Source: Streptomyces sp. BV286
Lineage (GTDB): Bacteria; Actinomycetota; Actinomycetes; Streptomycetales; Streptomycetaceae
DNA length: 64,000 nt
NCBI RefSeq assembly: GCF_019090165.1
Contig: NZ_JAHRIB010000177.1
Location: 124,001-188,000 of the forward strand
Direction: 5' to 3'
The position numbers and the translations under genes were made by a program. Of the stretch, positions 8,793 to 16,022 are shown piece by piece (positions within the stretch are counted from its first letter, which is position 1; each line of letters opens with the position of its first letter). A model generated the notes under the pieces. It did no database searches. It was not told the origin of the DNA and saw only the letters and a program-made list of their open reading frames with translations.

Positions 8793-8827
8793 CATGTCTT
8801 GACATGCGCCTGAATCGCTTCTTAGCT
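8793..8827 (+). promoter_or_regulatory. Promoter and overlapping operator before the glucarate genes
   Basis: TTGACA (8799-8804) lies inside the perfect inverted repeat CATGTC-TT-GACATG (8793-8806). A weak -10 candidate TTAGCT (8822-8827) follows at 17-bp spacing. A repressor bound to the palindrome would cover the -35 box. The gap 8641-8861 holds nothing else identifiable and is clearly less GC-rich near this site. The -10 match is poor. Confidence 0.45.
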
Positions 8828-8882
8828 GGCTGCGCGCCATCTAGATGCGTGAAGCAAGTTCATGGACATGAATGGAGTGTGC

Positions 8883-9173
8883 GTGCCCGCCTTCGCCACC
8901 CGCGACCCGGACGGTGGCGGCCACCGCCCCGCCATGGACTCGGCCGCCGCCGTACGCACCGTCACCCGGATGAAGGACAACCTCTTCCACGGACCGCTCG
9001 TCCGACTCCGCGACGAGGTACCCGGACACGCGGTCCCGCCGGTCAAGGCCGGTGTCACGCTCCGGGGCCCGGACGCCGGCGGCGTCCGGACACCCCTGCT
9101 CGACCCCACGCCGGAGCACCCCGCCCGGCTGGCGAAACTCATCGACCACGGCCTGGAGGCAGCCCGCGCATGA
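8883..9173 (+). pseudogene. C-terminal remnant of 5-dehydro-4-deoxyglucarate dehydratase (KdgD-like)
   Basis: A 96-residue frame that resembles only the last third of the DHDPS/KdgD family. The run LVRLRDEVPGHAVPPVKAG, followed by LRGPDAGGVRTPLLDPTPEH, is the usual C-terminal end of that TIM barrel. The catalytic lysine and everything before it (roughly 200 residues) are missing, and no fragment of them is seen in 8641-8861. A complete enzyme would convert 5-dehydro-4-deoxyglucarate, the product of the next gene, to 2-oxoglutarate semialdehyde. GGAG at 8874-8877 suits GTG 8883; an in-frame ATG lies at 8862. The frame is intact, overlaps gudD by ATGA, and follows a plausible promoter, so a short protein may still be made. 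It is called a decayed gene, though a retained small protein is possible. Confidence 0.65.
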
Positions 9174-10426
9174 CCACGACCGACAGCCGGATCCGAGAAC
9201 TGATCGTCACGCCGATCGCCTTCCGCGACCCGCCGCTCCTCAACTCCAGCGGTGTGCACGAGCCCCTCGCCCTGCGCGTGGTCCTGCAACTCGTCCTGGA
9301 GGACGGCACGGTGGGCCTCGGCGAGTCCACCGGCGGCGACATCCGCCTCGAACGACTGGAGGCCGCCGCGCGGGCGGTCGTCGGCATGGACGTCTTCGAC
9401 ACCACGGCCGTCGCCGCCGCGATCGACATCGCGCTGTCGCCCACCGTGCCGAGCTCCCACGAGCGCGGCTGGACCACCTCCGCCGTGGAGGTCGCCTGCC
9501 TCGACGCACAGGGCAAACTCCTCGGACGCCCGGTCAGTGACCTGCTGGGCGGCAGGGTCCGCGACGCGGTGCCCTTCGCCGCCTACCTCTTCTACAAGTG
9601 GGCCGAACACCCGGCGCTCGACGGCGAATCGGCCGTCGGCGACGACTGGGGCGAGGCCCTCGACCCGGCCGGCATCGTCGAGCAGGCCCGGCTGATGCGG
9701 GACCGGTACGGCTTCGAGTCGTTCAAGCTCAAGGGAGGCGTGTTCCCGCCCGACGAGGAGATCGCCGCGATGCGGGCGCTCGCCGACGCCTTCCCCGGCC
9801 GGCCGCTGCGTCTCGACCCCAACACGGCCTGGACCGTGGAGACCTCGCAGTACGTGGCCCGTGAACTGGAGGGCGTGCTCGAGTACCTGGAGGACCCCAC
9901 CCCCACCATCGCCGGCATGGCCGAGGTCGCGAAGACCTCACCCATGCCGCTGGCCACCAACATGTGCGTGGTCGCGTGGGAGCACCTGCGGCCCGCCGTC
10001 GAGCAGAACGCGATCCAGGTCCTGCTCACGGACCACCACTACTGGGGCGGACTGCGCCGCACCCGTGAACTCGCCGCCGTCTGCGAGGCGTTCGGAATCG
10101 GCCTGTCCATGCACTCCAACTCGCACCTCGGCATCAGCCTCGCCGCCATGACCCATGTGGCCGCCTCGATCCCCAACCTCGACACGTCCTGCGACACCCA
10201 CTACCCGTGGAACTTCGCGGACGACGTGGTCGTACCGGGCGTCCTGGAGCTGCGGGACGGCGCGGTCGAGGTCCCCACCGGCCCCGGGCTGGGCGTCGAA
10301 CTCGACCACGACGCCCTGGAGCGGCTCCACCGGGTCCACCTCGACGCGGGCATGAAGGGCCGGGACGACACCGGCTACATGCGGCGGGTCCACCCCGAGT
10401 ACGAGCGCAGGCTCCCTCGGTGGTGA
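9170..10426 (+). CDS. gudD: Glucarate dehydratase
   Basis: A 418-residue enolase-superfamily enzyme. The N-terminal capping domain contains LLNSSGVHEPLALRVV. The barrel carries AAYLFYKWAEHP, the catalytic KxK motif in SFKLKGGVF, a metal ligand in RLDPNTAW, and the His region SMHSNSHLGISLAAMTH near residue 310. It dehydrates D-glucarate (or L-idarate) to 5-dehydro-4-deoxyglucarate. It starts at ATG 9170, overlapping the stop of the KdgD-like remnant, so translation is probably coupled. With the adjacent KdgD truncated, the next pathway step must be supplied by another locus. A hairpin at 10462-10499 follows. Confidence 0.9.
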   Translation: MTTTDSRIRELIVTPIAFRDPPLLNSSGVHEPLALRVVLQLVLEDGTVGLGESTGGDIRLERLEAAARAVVGMDVFDTTAVAAAIDIALSPTVPSSHERGWTTSAVEVACLDAQGKLLGRPVSDLLGGRVRDAVPFAAYLFYKWAEHPALDGESAVGDDWGEALDPAGIVEQARLMRDRYGFESFKLKGGVFPPDEEIAAMRALADAFPGRPLRLDPNTAWTVETSQYVARELEGVLEYLEDPTPTIAGMAEVAKTSPMPLATNMCVVAWEHLRPAVEQNAIQVLLTDHHYWGGLRRTRELAAVCEAFGIGLSMHSNSHLGISLAAMTHVAASIPNLDTSCDTHYPWNFADDVVVPGVLELRDGAVEVPTGPGLGVELDHDALERLHRVHLDAGMKGRDDTGYMRRVHPEYERRLPRW

Positions 10427-10461
10427 GACGGCCGTTCCCCTGAGGGCACGCCGAGCGAGGA

Positions 10462-10499
10462 ACGGGCGCTCGTGCCGCTGCGGCGGCGCGGGCGCCCGT
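10462..10499 (+). terminator. Hairpin after gudD
   Basis: ACGGGCGC (10462-10469) pairs with GCGCCCGT (10492-10499) around a GC-rich loop that can fold further. There is no T-run, as is common in Streptomyces. It sits 36 bp past the gudD stop. Confidence 0.5.
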
Positions 10500-10619
10500 C
10501 CCGCTGTCCGCCTGCCGGGGGCCGCGAACGCCGGCCGCCCGGATGCCGTGACGGCTGGGGCGTCCGTGGAGCCGTGGGACGGGAGCGTTCGCAACTCTTC
10601 GAAAGGAGAAAGCGCTGTC

Positions 10620-10706
10620 ATGCGTATCGACAACCGTTTGTCCCCGCCTCATTCTTCAAGCAGGTTGTGGCATGGGCGCGACAGGAGATTCCATGATCAA
10701 GCGTAG
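10620..10706 (+). CDS. Possible 28-aa leader peptide before the GH30 gene
   Basis: ATG 10620 is preceded by GAAAGGAG (10601-10608) at a slightly long spacing. It opens a 28-residue frame beginning MRIDNRLSPPHSSSRLW and ending 14 nt inside the downstream gene. Coupling between a leader and the secreted enzyme is possible. Codon use is not typical of coding sequence here (several A/T-ending codons), so the ribosome-binding site is the main support. Confidence 0.25.
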   Translation: MRIDNRLSPPHSSSRLWHGRDRRFHDQA

Positions 10707-12165
10707 ATCACTGCTGGCCGCGGCGGGCGGCACGCTGCTCGGCAGCGCACTGGCGACGGGCACCGCCCGCGCCGACGCGACCATCGCGGTCAACCCCGGT
10801 ACCAGCTACGGGCGCTGGGAGGGCTGGGGCACCTCCCTCGCGTGGTGGGCCAACGTGTTCGGCGCCCGTGACGACTTCGCCGACATCTTCTTCACCACCA
10901 AGTCCGTGGCGTACGGGGGCAGGAACCTGCCCGGTCTCGGCATGAACATCGCCCGCTACAACCTGGGCGCGTGCAGCCCGAACAGCGTGGGCGGCCAGTC
11001 CATGGTCGCCTCGCCCAACATCCCGGCCTTCAAGCAGATCGAGGGCTTCTGGCAGGACTGGAACAACGAGGACCCCGCCTCCTCCGCCTGGGACTGGACG
11101 GCGGACGCCAACCAGCGCGCCGCCCTGACGAAGGCGACCCAACGGGGCGCGGTCTCCGAGCTGTTCGCCAACTCGCCCATGTGGTGGATGTGCAGCAACC
11201 ACAACCCGTCCGGCGCGTCCGGCGGCGGCAACAACCTCCAGACCTGGAACTACCGCCAGCACGCCTCCCACCTGGCCGCCGTCGCCCTGCGCGCGAAGAA
11301 CAACTGGGGCGTGAACTTCGCGACGGTCGACCCGTTCAACGAGCCCTCGTCCAGCTGGTGGACCGCCACCGGCACGCAGGAGGGCTGCCACATGGACGCG
11401 TCCGTCCAGGCGGCCGTCCTCCCCCACATGCGCAGCGAACTCGACAAACGGGGCCTGTCAGGCATCAGGATCTCGGCGTCCGACGAGACGAGCTACGACC
11501 TGGCCCGCACCACCTGGAACTCCTTCGGAGCCTCGACCAAGGCCCTGGTGAACCAGTTCAACGTGCACGGCTACCAGGGCTCGGGCGGCCGCCGCGACCT
11601 CCTCCACACGGACGTGGTGACGACGTCCGGCAAGAAGCTCTGGAACTCCGAGACAGGCGACAAGGACGGCACGGGCCTCACCATGGCGAGCAACCTGTGC
11701 CTGGACTTCCGCTGGCTGCACCCGACCGCCTGGGTCTACTGGCAGGTGATGGACCCCTCCTCCGGCTGGGCGATGATCGCGTACGACCAGAACACGCTGC
11801 AGCCGACCGCCGTCCAGACCAAGTACTACGTGATGGCCCAGTTCAGCCGTCACATCCGGCCCGGGATGACCATCCTCGACACCGGCGTCGGCTACGCGGT
11901 CGCCGCCCACGACGCGACGCAGAAGCGCCTCGTCGTCGTGGCCGTCAACTCCGGTGCCGCGCAGACGCTCACCTTCGACCTGTCCCGCTTCGGCCAGGTC
12001 ACCGGTGGCAGCGGCGGACTCGTACGACGCTGGAACACGCTCACCTCCGGCGGCGGGGACCTCTACACCGCGCGCTCGGACACCTATCTCAACGGCAAGA
12101 GCCTGAGCGTGCCGTTCGCCGCCACCTCGGTGCAGACCTTCGAGATCGACGGGGTCACCGTGTGA
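10693..12165 (+). CDS. Secreted GH30 endo-beta-1,6-galactanase-like hydrolase
   Basis: A 490-residue secreted enzyme. The signal KRRSLLAAAGG...ARA is twin-arginine-like, and the mature chain begins near DATIAVNPGTS. The (beta/alpha)8 core opens with WEGWGTSLAWW, the GH30 signature. The acid/base Glu is in VDPFNEPSSSWW and the nucleophile Glu in KLWNSETGDKDG; a beta-sandwich side domain closes the protein (from about residue 400). The overall pattern matches GH30 endo-beta-1,6-galactanases of Streptomyces, which cut the side chains of type II arabinogalactan; the substrate is a family-level inference. Start: ATG 10693 with GGAG at 10684-10687; an in-frame ATG at 10672 lacks a suitable site. 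The GH43 enzymes at 28-37 kb would complement it by removing arabinose. Confidence 0.8.
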   Translation: MIKRRSLLAAAGGTLLGSALATGTARADATIAVNPGTSYGRWEGWGTSLAWWANVFGARDDFADIFFTTKSVAYGGRNLPGLGMNIARYNLGACSPNSVGGQSMVASPNIPAFKQIEGFWQDWNNEDPASSAWDWTADANQRAALTKATQRGAVSELFANSPMWWMCSNHNPSGASGGGNNLQTWNYRQHASHLAAVALRAKNNWGVNFATVDPFNEPSSSWWTATGTQEGCHMDASVQAAVLPHMRSELDKRGLSGIRISASDETSYDLARTTWNSFGASTKALVNQFNVHGYQGSGGRRDLLHTDVVTTSGKKLWNSETGDKDGTGLTMASNLCLDFRWLHPTAWVYWQVMDPSSGWAMIAYDQNTLQPTAVQTKYYVMAQFSRHIRPGMTILDTGVGYAVAAHDATQKRLVVVAVNSGAAQTLTFDLSRFGQVTGGSGGLVRRWNTLTSGGGDLYTARSDTYLNGKSLSVPFAATSVQTFEIDGVTV

Positions 12166-12210
12166 CCGCCGGGCCGTGACGACCAGGGCGGTGATGCCGT
12201 CGCCCCGGGG

Positions 12211-12260
12211 GCGGGTGTCTCGTATTGAGACACCCGCCTTCGCACGTCCTGGTTCAAGAT
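12211..12260 (+). promoter_or_regulatory. Second copy of the hydroxyquinol activator site and -10
   Basis: GCGGGTGTCTC (12211-12221), spacer GTATT, and GAGACACCCGC (12227-12237) repeat the element at 4741-4767 with one spacer base changed. CAAGAT (12255-12260) stands 17 nt after the repeat, the same distance as CATGAT at the first site. It drives the YceI-domain gene at 12320. Conservation of both palindrome and spacing implies control by the same protein. Confidence 0.7.
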
Positions 12261-12319
12261 CGTCATGAGCTCCGTGCGCTTTCGCCGGGGCTCTGACGCA
12301 GTGATGAAAGGTGAACACC

Positions 12320-13237
12320 ATGGCCCTCGCACTTCTTCGGTTCCGGCGGCCGGGGCGAGCCTCCGCAGCCGGCGCGACGGGCGTCTCCCTTCCTCTCCCG
12401 CCGGGCGCGGGCGCCGTCAGCCGTGAGGTCGTCGACCCGATGGGCCAGCCGATGGGCGCGGCCGACGTCACGGTCACCGCGCTGGACACGCACCGCGTCG
12501 CGGCCCGCGGCACCACGGATCCGTACGGCCTGTTCCTCGCCGCGCTGCCGCCCGGCCGGTACAGCCTGATGATCGCCGCCGAAGGCCTGCATCCCCACCA
12601 CGAGACGGTCGACGTGGTGGCCGGGCCCGCCGCTCCCGCGGAGCGGATCTGGCTGCAGACCGCCCGCCGGCTGGAACTGCCCGCACCGGGCACCTGGCTC
12701 TTCGACCCGCCCCACACGGCGATCCGGTTCATCGCCAAGCACGTCGGCATGGCCCATGTGCACGGCCGCTTCGAGCGCTTCGACGGCGGCATCCAGGTCG
12801 CCCAGGACATGTCCGACTCCCGCGTCCACGTCCGGATCGACGCGTCGAGCATCACCACCGGCAACCGGACGCGCGACGACCACCTCCGCTCGGGAGACTT
12901 CCTCGACGTCGAGCGGTTCCCGTACATCGACTTCCACAGCACCCGGTTCGCGTACCGCGGCGGCAACAGGTGGACCCTGCAGGGCTCGCTGACGATGCAC
13001 GGGGTCAGCCGCTCGGTGGCCCTGGACACCAGCTATCTCGGCACGGTGAACGGCGGCTACGGCGAGGAACTGCGCTGCGCGGCCCTCGCCAAGGCGGAGC
13101 TGCACCGGGAGGACTACACGTTGAACTGGCGTTCCATGCTGGCGCGCGGAATCGCGGTGGTCGGCCCGACGGTCCAGCTCGAACTGGACGTACAGGCCAT
13201 GTACCGCACGCACGACACACCCACCCCGCCGAAGTAG
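12320..13237 (+). CDS. YceI-family protein with N-terminal carboxypeptidase-regulatory-like domain
   Basis: A 305-residue protein. Residues ~30-110 form a CarboxypepD_reg-like beta-sandwich (VVDPMGQPMGAADVTVTAL ... PPGRYSLMIAAEG). Residues ~125-295 are a YceI lipocalin-like barrel, recognised by WLFDPPHTAIRFIAKHVGMA, GDFLDVERFPYIDFHSTRF and GSLTMHGVSRSVALD. YceI proteins bind long amphiphilic molecules such as isoprenoid quinones. No clear signal peptide is seen. Start: ATG 12320 with AAAGG at 12307-12311; an in-frame GTG at 12311 has no room for a site. Its promoter copies the hydroxyquinol operator, which suggests it is co-induced with aromatic degradation, perhaps to bind a ligand or quinone; this role is speculative. 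Confidence 0.82.
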   Translation: MALALLRFRRPGRASAAGATGVSLPLPPGAGAVSREVVDPMGQPMGAADVTVTALDTHRVAARGTTDPYGLFLAALPPGRYSLMIAAEGLHPHHETVDVVAGPAAPAERIWLQTARRLELPAPGTWLFDPPHTAIRFIAKHVGMAHVHGRFERFDGGIQVAQDMSDSRVHVRIDASSITTGNRTRDDHLRSGDFLDVERFPYIDFHSTRFAYRGGNRWTLQGSLTMHGVSRSVALDTSYLGTVNGGYGEELRCAALAKAELHREDYTLNWRSMLARGIAVVGPTVQLELDVQAMYRTHDTPTPPK

Positions 13238-13268
13238 GCGCGGGCAGCCGGCCTCCGCCCGGGCCCGG

Positions 13269-14174
13269 TCAGGCCTCGCCGGTGAGCAGGCGACGCGGAT
13301 TGGCGATGCGGAAGGCGTACGCCGCGGCGCCGCCCAGTCCGAAACCGGGGCTCTGCGGAGGTTCGGCGTAGGGCCGGTCCGAACCCTGGACGAGCACGTC
13401 GGTGCCGAGGACGCGGACGACCGCCTCGACGGCGCGCGGACCGTACGAGGAGGTCTCGACGAACACGTCCGGGTCGACCTCCGCGCGGCCCTCCGCCCCG
13501 CCACGGGCGGCGAAGCGCTCCCCGTGCAGGGGTGCCAGGCCCGCCAGCAGCGCGAAGCACACCCGCAGGCGCGGATGCCGGGGCCTGCCGAACGCCCGGA
13601 ACGCGAACCAGGCGGCGTGCATCTGCTGCACGTACGGCACCATCGCGGGCCACCAGCCGGGCCCCGGGGACGCCCCGGCCGCGGGGCCGGGGTGCACGAA
13701 CAGCGGAAGGCCGCGTACCTCGAGCAGGTCCAGCAGTGGGGCGCACCGCGCGTAACCGGCCGCGTCCGCCAGGGCGTTCGCCGGCAGCTGGAGGCCGGCG
13801 AAGCCCCGGTCGAGGACGCCGGCCGTCACATCGGCGTCGATGTCCCGGACACAGGCCGCGGCCCAGGCACCGAAGGGCGCGGGCAGCGCGGCCGCGTCCT
13901 CGTGATAGGCGTCGAGCAGCGGCCGCGCCTGCCCGGACGGCAGCCACTCCACACCGAGCGGGGCGGACAGCGAGACCAGTGCCCGGCCGAGGCCGTCGGC
14001 CGCCGCCAGTTCGCAGCGCCGGGCGACGTCGTGGTCGGCGCGCGGCACCTCGTAGGGCGGCTCACCGGCGGTGTGCAGGGTCCAGCCGTCGAGGAACGGC
14101 GGCTCGGCGCGCGCCCGCAGGGCCGCGACGAACGAGTCGGTCCACAGATGCTGGTGTACGTCGACGTTGGTCAC
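13269..14174 (-). CDS. Amidohydrolase-2 (ACMSD-type) family hydrolase
   Basis: A 301-residue TIM-barrel metal-dependent hydrolase. The N-terminal DVHQHLW provides the HxH metal pair, LFVHPGPAAGASPGPGWW a third His, and GSDRPYAEPP the late Asp. This subfamily includes decarboxylases and lactonases as well as amide hydrolases, so the reaction is open. GTG 14174 overlaps the upstream lyase stop (GTGA) and has GAAGGAG ahead of it. It is the third gene of an operon starting with a 61-aa protein and a lyase, and probably processes the lyase product. Confidence 0.8.
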   Translation of the reverse strand: MTNVDVHQHLWTDSFVAALRARAEPPFLDGWTLHTAGEPPYEVPRADHDVARRCELAAADGLGRALVSLSAPLGVEWLPSGQARPLLDAYHEDAAALPAPFGAWAAACVRDIDADVTAGVLDRGFAGLQLPANALADAAGYARCAPLLDLLEVRGLPLFVHPGPAAGASPGPGWWPAMVPYVQQMHAAWFAFRAFGRPRHPRLRVCFALLAGLAPLHGERFAARGGAEGRAEVDPDVFVETSSYGPRAVEAVVRVLGTDVLVQGSDRPYAEPPQSPGFGLGGAAAYAFRIANPRRLLTGEA

Positions 14175-15721
14175 GCGGCTCCTTCCGTCAGGGCGCGCAG
14201 GGCGCCTCGTACCTCGTCGGACCCCAGGACGTCACGGCTCACCCGGTCCACGTCCGGTCCGCAGGGCCGGTCGTCGTCCAGGCGCGGGACGAGCTCGCGG
14301 ATCGCGTGGCGCAGGACGCCGGGCCCCCGCCCGAGGGCGGCGGGCGCGGCCAGGTCCACCGCCTGGGTGGCGGCCAGGGCCTCCACGGCGAGCAGCTGCC
14401 GCAGCCGGACGAGCATCGTCGACAACCGCCGCGCGCCGAGCGCCGCGTTGGTCGAGTCGTCCTCGACCCCGTCCGCGCCGTGCCGGGGATCGGTGCACAC
14501 CGGCGCGGACAGCATGCGGATCTCGGCGACCAGTGCCTGCGCCGTCTTGGCCAGTGGTGCGAAACCGGAACGCTCCGGGCCGTACGGGGAGAGGTTGGCC
14601 GGCAGCCCGCTGAGGGCCGGGTCCAGCAGGCGCCGCATGCGCTCGGCGGAGAGCGCCGCGGTCTGTGTCAGGGCCAGCGCGAGGGTGTCGAAGGCCAGGG
14701 CGAGCGCCGGGGTGTGGAAGTTGCCCGAGGAGAGGATCTCACCGGTGCCGGCCAGGACCACCGGGTTGTCGCCGCTGCCGTTGAGCTCGGGTTCCAGGGC
14801 GGCGTGGGCGAAGTCGAGCGCGGCATGCAGCGCACCGTGCACCTGCGCCGCACAGCGCAGGCTCACCGGATCCTGGACCCGCCGCGCCCGGCGGGGGTCC
14901 GTGAGTTCACCGCCGTCGAGGAAGGCGAGCAGTTCCGCGGCCGCCCGGGACTGTCCGGGCGCGGGGCGCAGGCCCAGCACCCGGGCGTCCAGCGGACCGG
15001 TGTTGGCCCGGAAGCCCTCGAAGGTGAGCGCCGTGACGGCCTGGGTGAGGGTGAGGACGGCGGCCGCCTCATGGAGGGCGAGGCCGCCCTGGCCGACGGC
15101 CAGCGGGCTCGCGCTGCACAGCACGTGTCCGTCCTTCGGGCCCGGCTCGGCGGGTGCCAGCCCGGCCCGCCGCAGCGCCGCCGCGCCGTCGAGCACCTCG
15201 CCGTGGAGTTCGGCGCAGCCCTCACCGATGACGACGAGGCCGACATGGGCCATCTGGCACAGGTCCGACGCGCCGATCGACCCCACCTCGGGGACCAGCG
15301 GATGGACGCGGGCGTTGAGCATGCCGACGAGCAGTGACAGGATCTCCGGCCGGACTCCGCTGCCGCCGCCCGCCAGGCCGTTGACGCGGGCGGCCAGGGC
15401 GGCGCGTACGACGGGGGCAGGCAGCGGGTCCCCGACCGCGTTCGCCCGCCCGCGCACCGTACGCACGCTGAACCGCGCGAGTTCGGCACGCGGAAGCGCG
15501 TAGGACGAGCGGCTGCCGAGCCCTGTCGTGAGGCCGTACGTCGGCACCTGGCGGTCGACCACGTCGTCGACGACCGCGCGGTCGCGCGCCAGCCGGGGGA
15601 GCACCTCGTCCGCGAGGGCGACCCGGGCCCCGTGCAGGGCGACGGCGGCGACGTCCTCGCAGGACAGGGTGCGCCCGTCGACGATCACTGCTCCGGGACC
15701 GGCGGGGTAGGGGCGTGTCAT
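14171..15721 (-). CDS. Aromatic amino acid lyase (HAL/PAL fold) with Ala-Ser-Asp in place of the MIO triad
   Basis: A 516-residue member of the histidine/phenylalanine ammonia-lyase superfamily. Preserved blocks are PTYGLTTGLGSR, VRPEILSLLVGMLNARVHPL and SSGNFHTPALALAFDTLALAL. In the canonical family Ala-Ser-Gly cyclises to the MIO electrophile (GSVGASGDLAP). Here the string is GSIGASDLCQMAH, with A151-S152-D153 and no Gly. The usual GLALINGT is GLALHEAA, so the conserved Asn is also missing. The protein probably does not make MIO. An HAL-fold enzyme without MIO is known: ergothionase, which eliminates trimethylamine. The divergent quaternary-amine-type transporter fits a betaine substrate, but this is inference. 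ATG 15721 overlaps the stop of the upstream 61-aa gene, which explains the missing ribosome-binding site. Its own stop overlaps the amidohydrolase start. Confidence 0.82.
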   Translation of the reverse strand: MTRPYPAGPGAVIVDGRTLSCEDVAAVALHGARVALADEVLPRLARDRAVVDDVVDRQVPTYGLTTGLGSRSSYALPRAELARFSVRTVRGRANAVGDPLPAPVVRAALAARVNGLAGGGSGVRPEILSLLVGMLNARVHPLVPEVGSIGASDLCQMAHVGLVVIGEGCAELHGEVLDGAAALRRAGLAPAEPGPKDGHVLCSASPLAVGQGGLALHEAAAVLTLTQAVTALTFEGFRANTGPLDARVLGLRPAPGQSRAAAELLAFLDGGELTDPRRARRVQDPVSLRCAAQVHGALHAALDFAHAALEPELNGSGDNPVVLAGTGEILSSGNFHTPALALAFDTLALALTQTAALSAERMRRLLDPALSGLPANLSPYGPERSGFAPLAKTAQALVAEIRMLSAPVCTDPRHGADGVEDDSTNAALGARRLSTMLVRLRQLLAVEALAATQAVDLAAPAALGRGPGVLRHAIRELVPRLDDDRPCGPDVDRVSRDVLGSDEVRGALRALTEGAA

Positions 15722-15903
15722 GAGAAACGCAGCTTCTGCCCGAGACCGTGCTCCTGGGCCTTATTGGTCGGGCCGAGCGGGCCGACGGGTCCGTGCAGGA
15801 CGTCGAAGTGGCCGGTGAAGGCGGTGTGGGGCGTGGGACGTACCCGTGGTTCGATGTCCGAACCGTTCAGGAGCGTGAACCAGACCGGGTCATTCGAGCT
15901 CAT
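15718..15903 (-). CDS. Small 61-aa protein coupled to the lyase
   Basis: ATG 15903 (with AAGG about 9 nt upstream) opens a 61-residue frame starting MSSNDPVWFTLLNGSD and ending with TGA at 15720-15718, which overlaps the lyase ATG as ATGA. Roughly four fifths of its third codon positions are G or C, as in real genes here. The Pro/Gly-rich middle (HFDVLHGPVGPLGPTNK) matches no family I recognise. There is no signal peptide or membrane segment. Position and coupling suggest an accessory subunit, chaperone or product-handling partner of the lyase. Confidence 0.65.
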   Translation of the reverse strand: MSSNDPVWFTLLNGSDIEPRVRPTPHTAFTGHFDVLHGPVGPLGPTNKAQEHGLGQKLRFS

Positions 15904-16022
15904 TCCGGGCGCCTTTTCACTTTCTTCGGATGAACGTAACGCCCCGTTTACAAAAGGGGATTGACTGCAATTCAGCCACGGACAACTCTGCATGAAGATA
16001 TTCAGTTGGGTAAGGGGCAGCT
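15904..16022. promoter_or_regulatory. Divergent promoter region of the lyase/transporter divergon
   Basis: These 119 bp separate the two divergent operons and are noticeably AT-richer than their surroundings. The imperfect palindrome CCCCGTTTACAAAAGGGG (15942-15959, 14 of 18 symmetric) sits in the middle and is a candidate operator for both sides. For the plus strand, TTGACT (15961-15966) with AACTCT (15984-15989) at 17-bp spacing is a possible promoter. No regulator gene is adjacent. Confidence 0.45.

Noticed and set aside
14171..15721. Annotating the lyase as ordinary histidine ammonia-lyase (hutH)
   Set aside because: The MIO triad and a conserved active-site Asn are altered, and the neighbours are not hutU, hutI or hutG genes.
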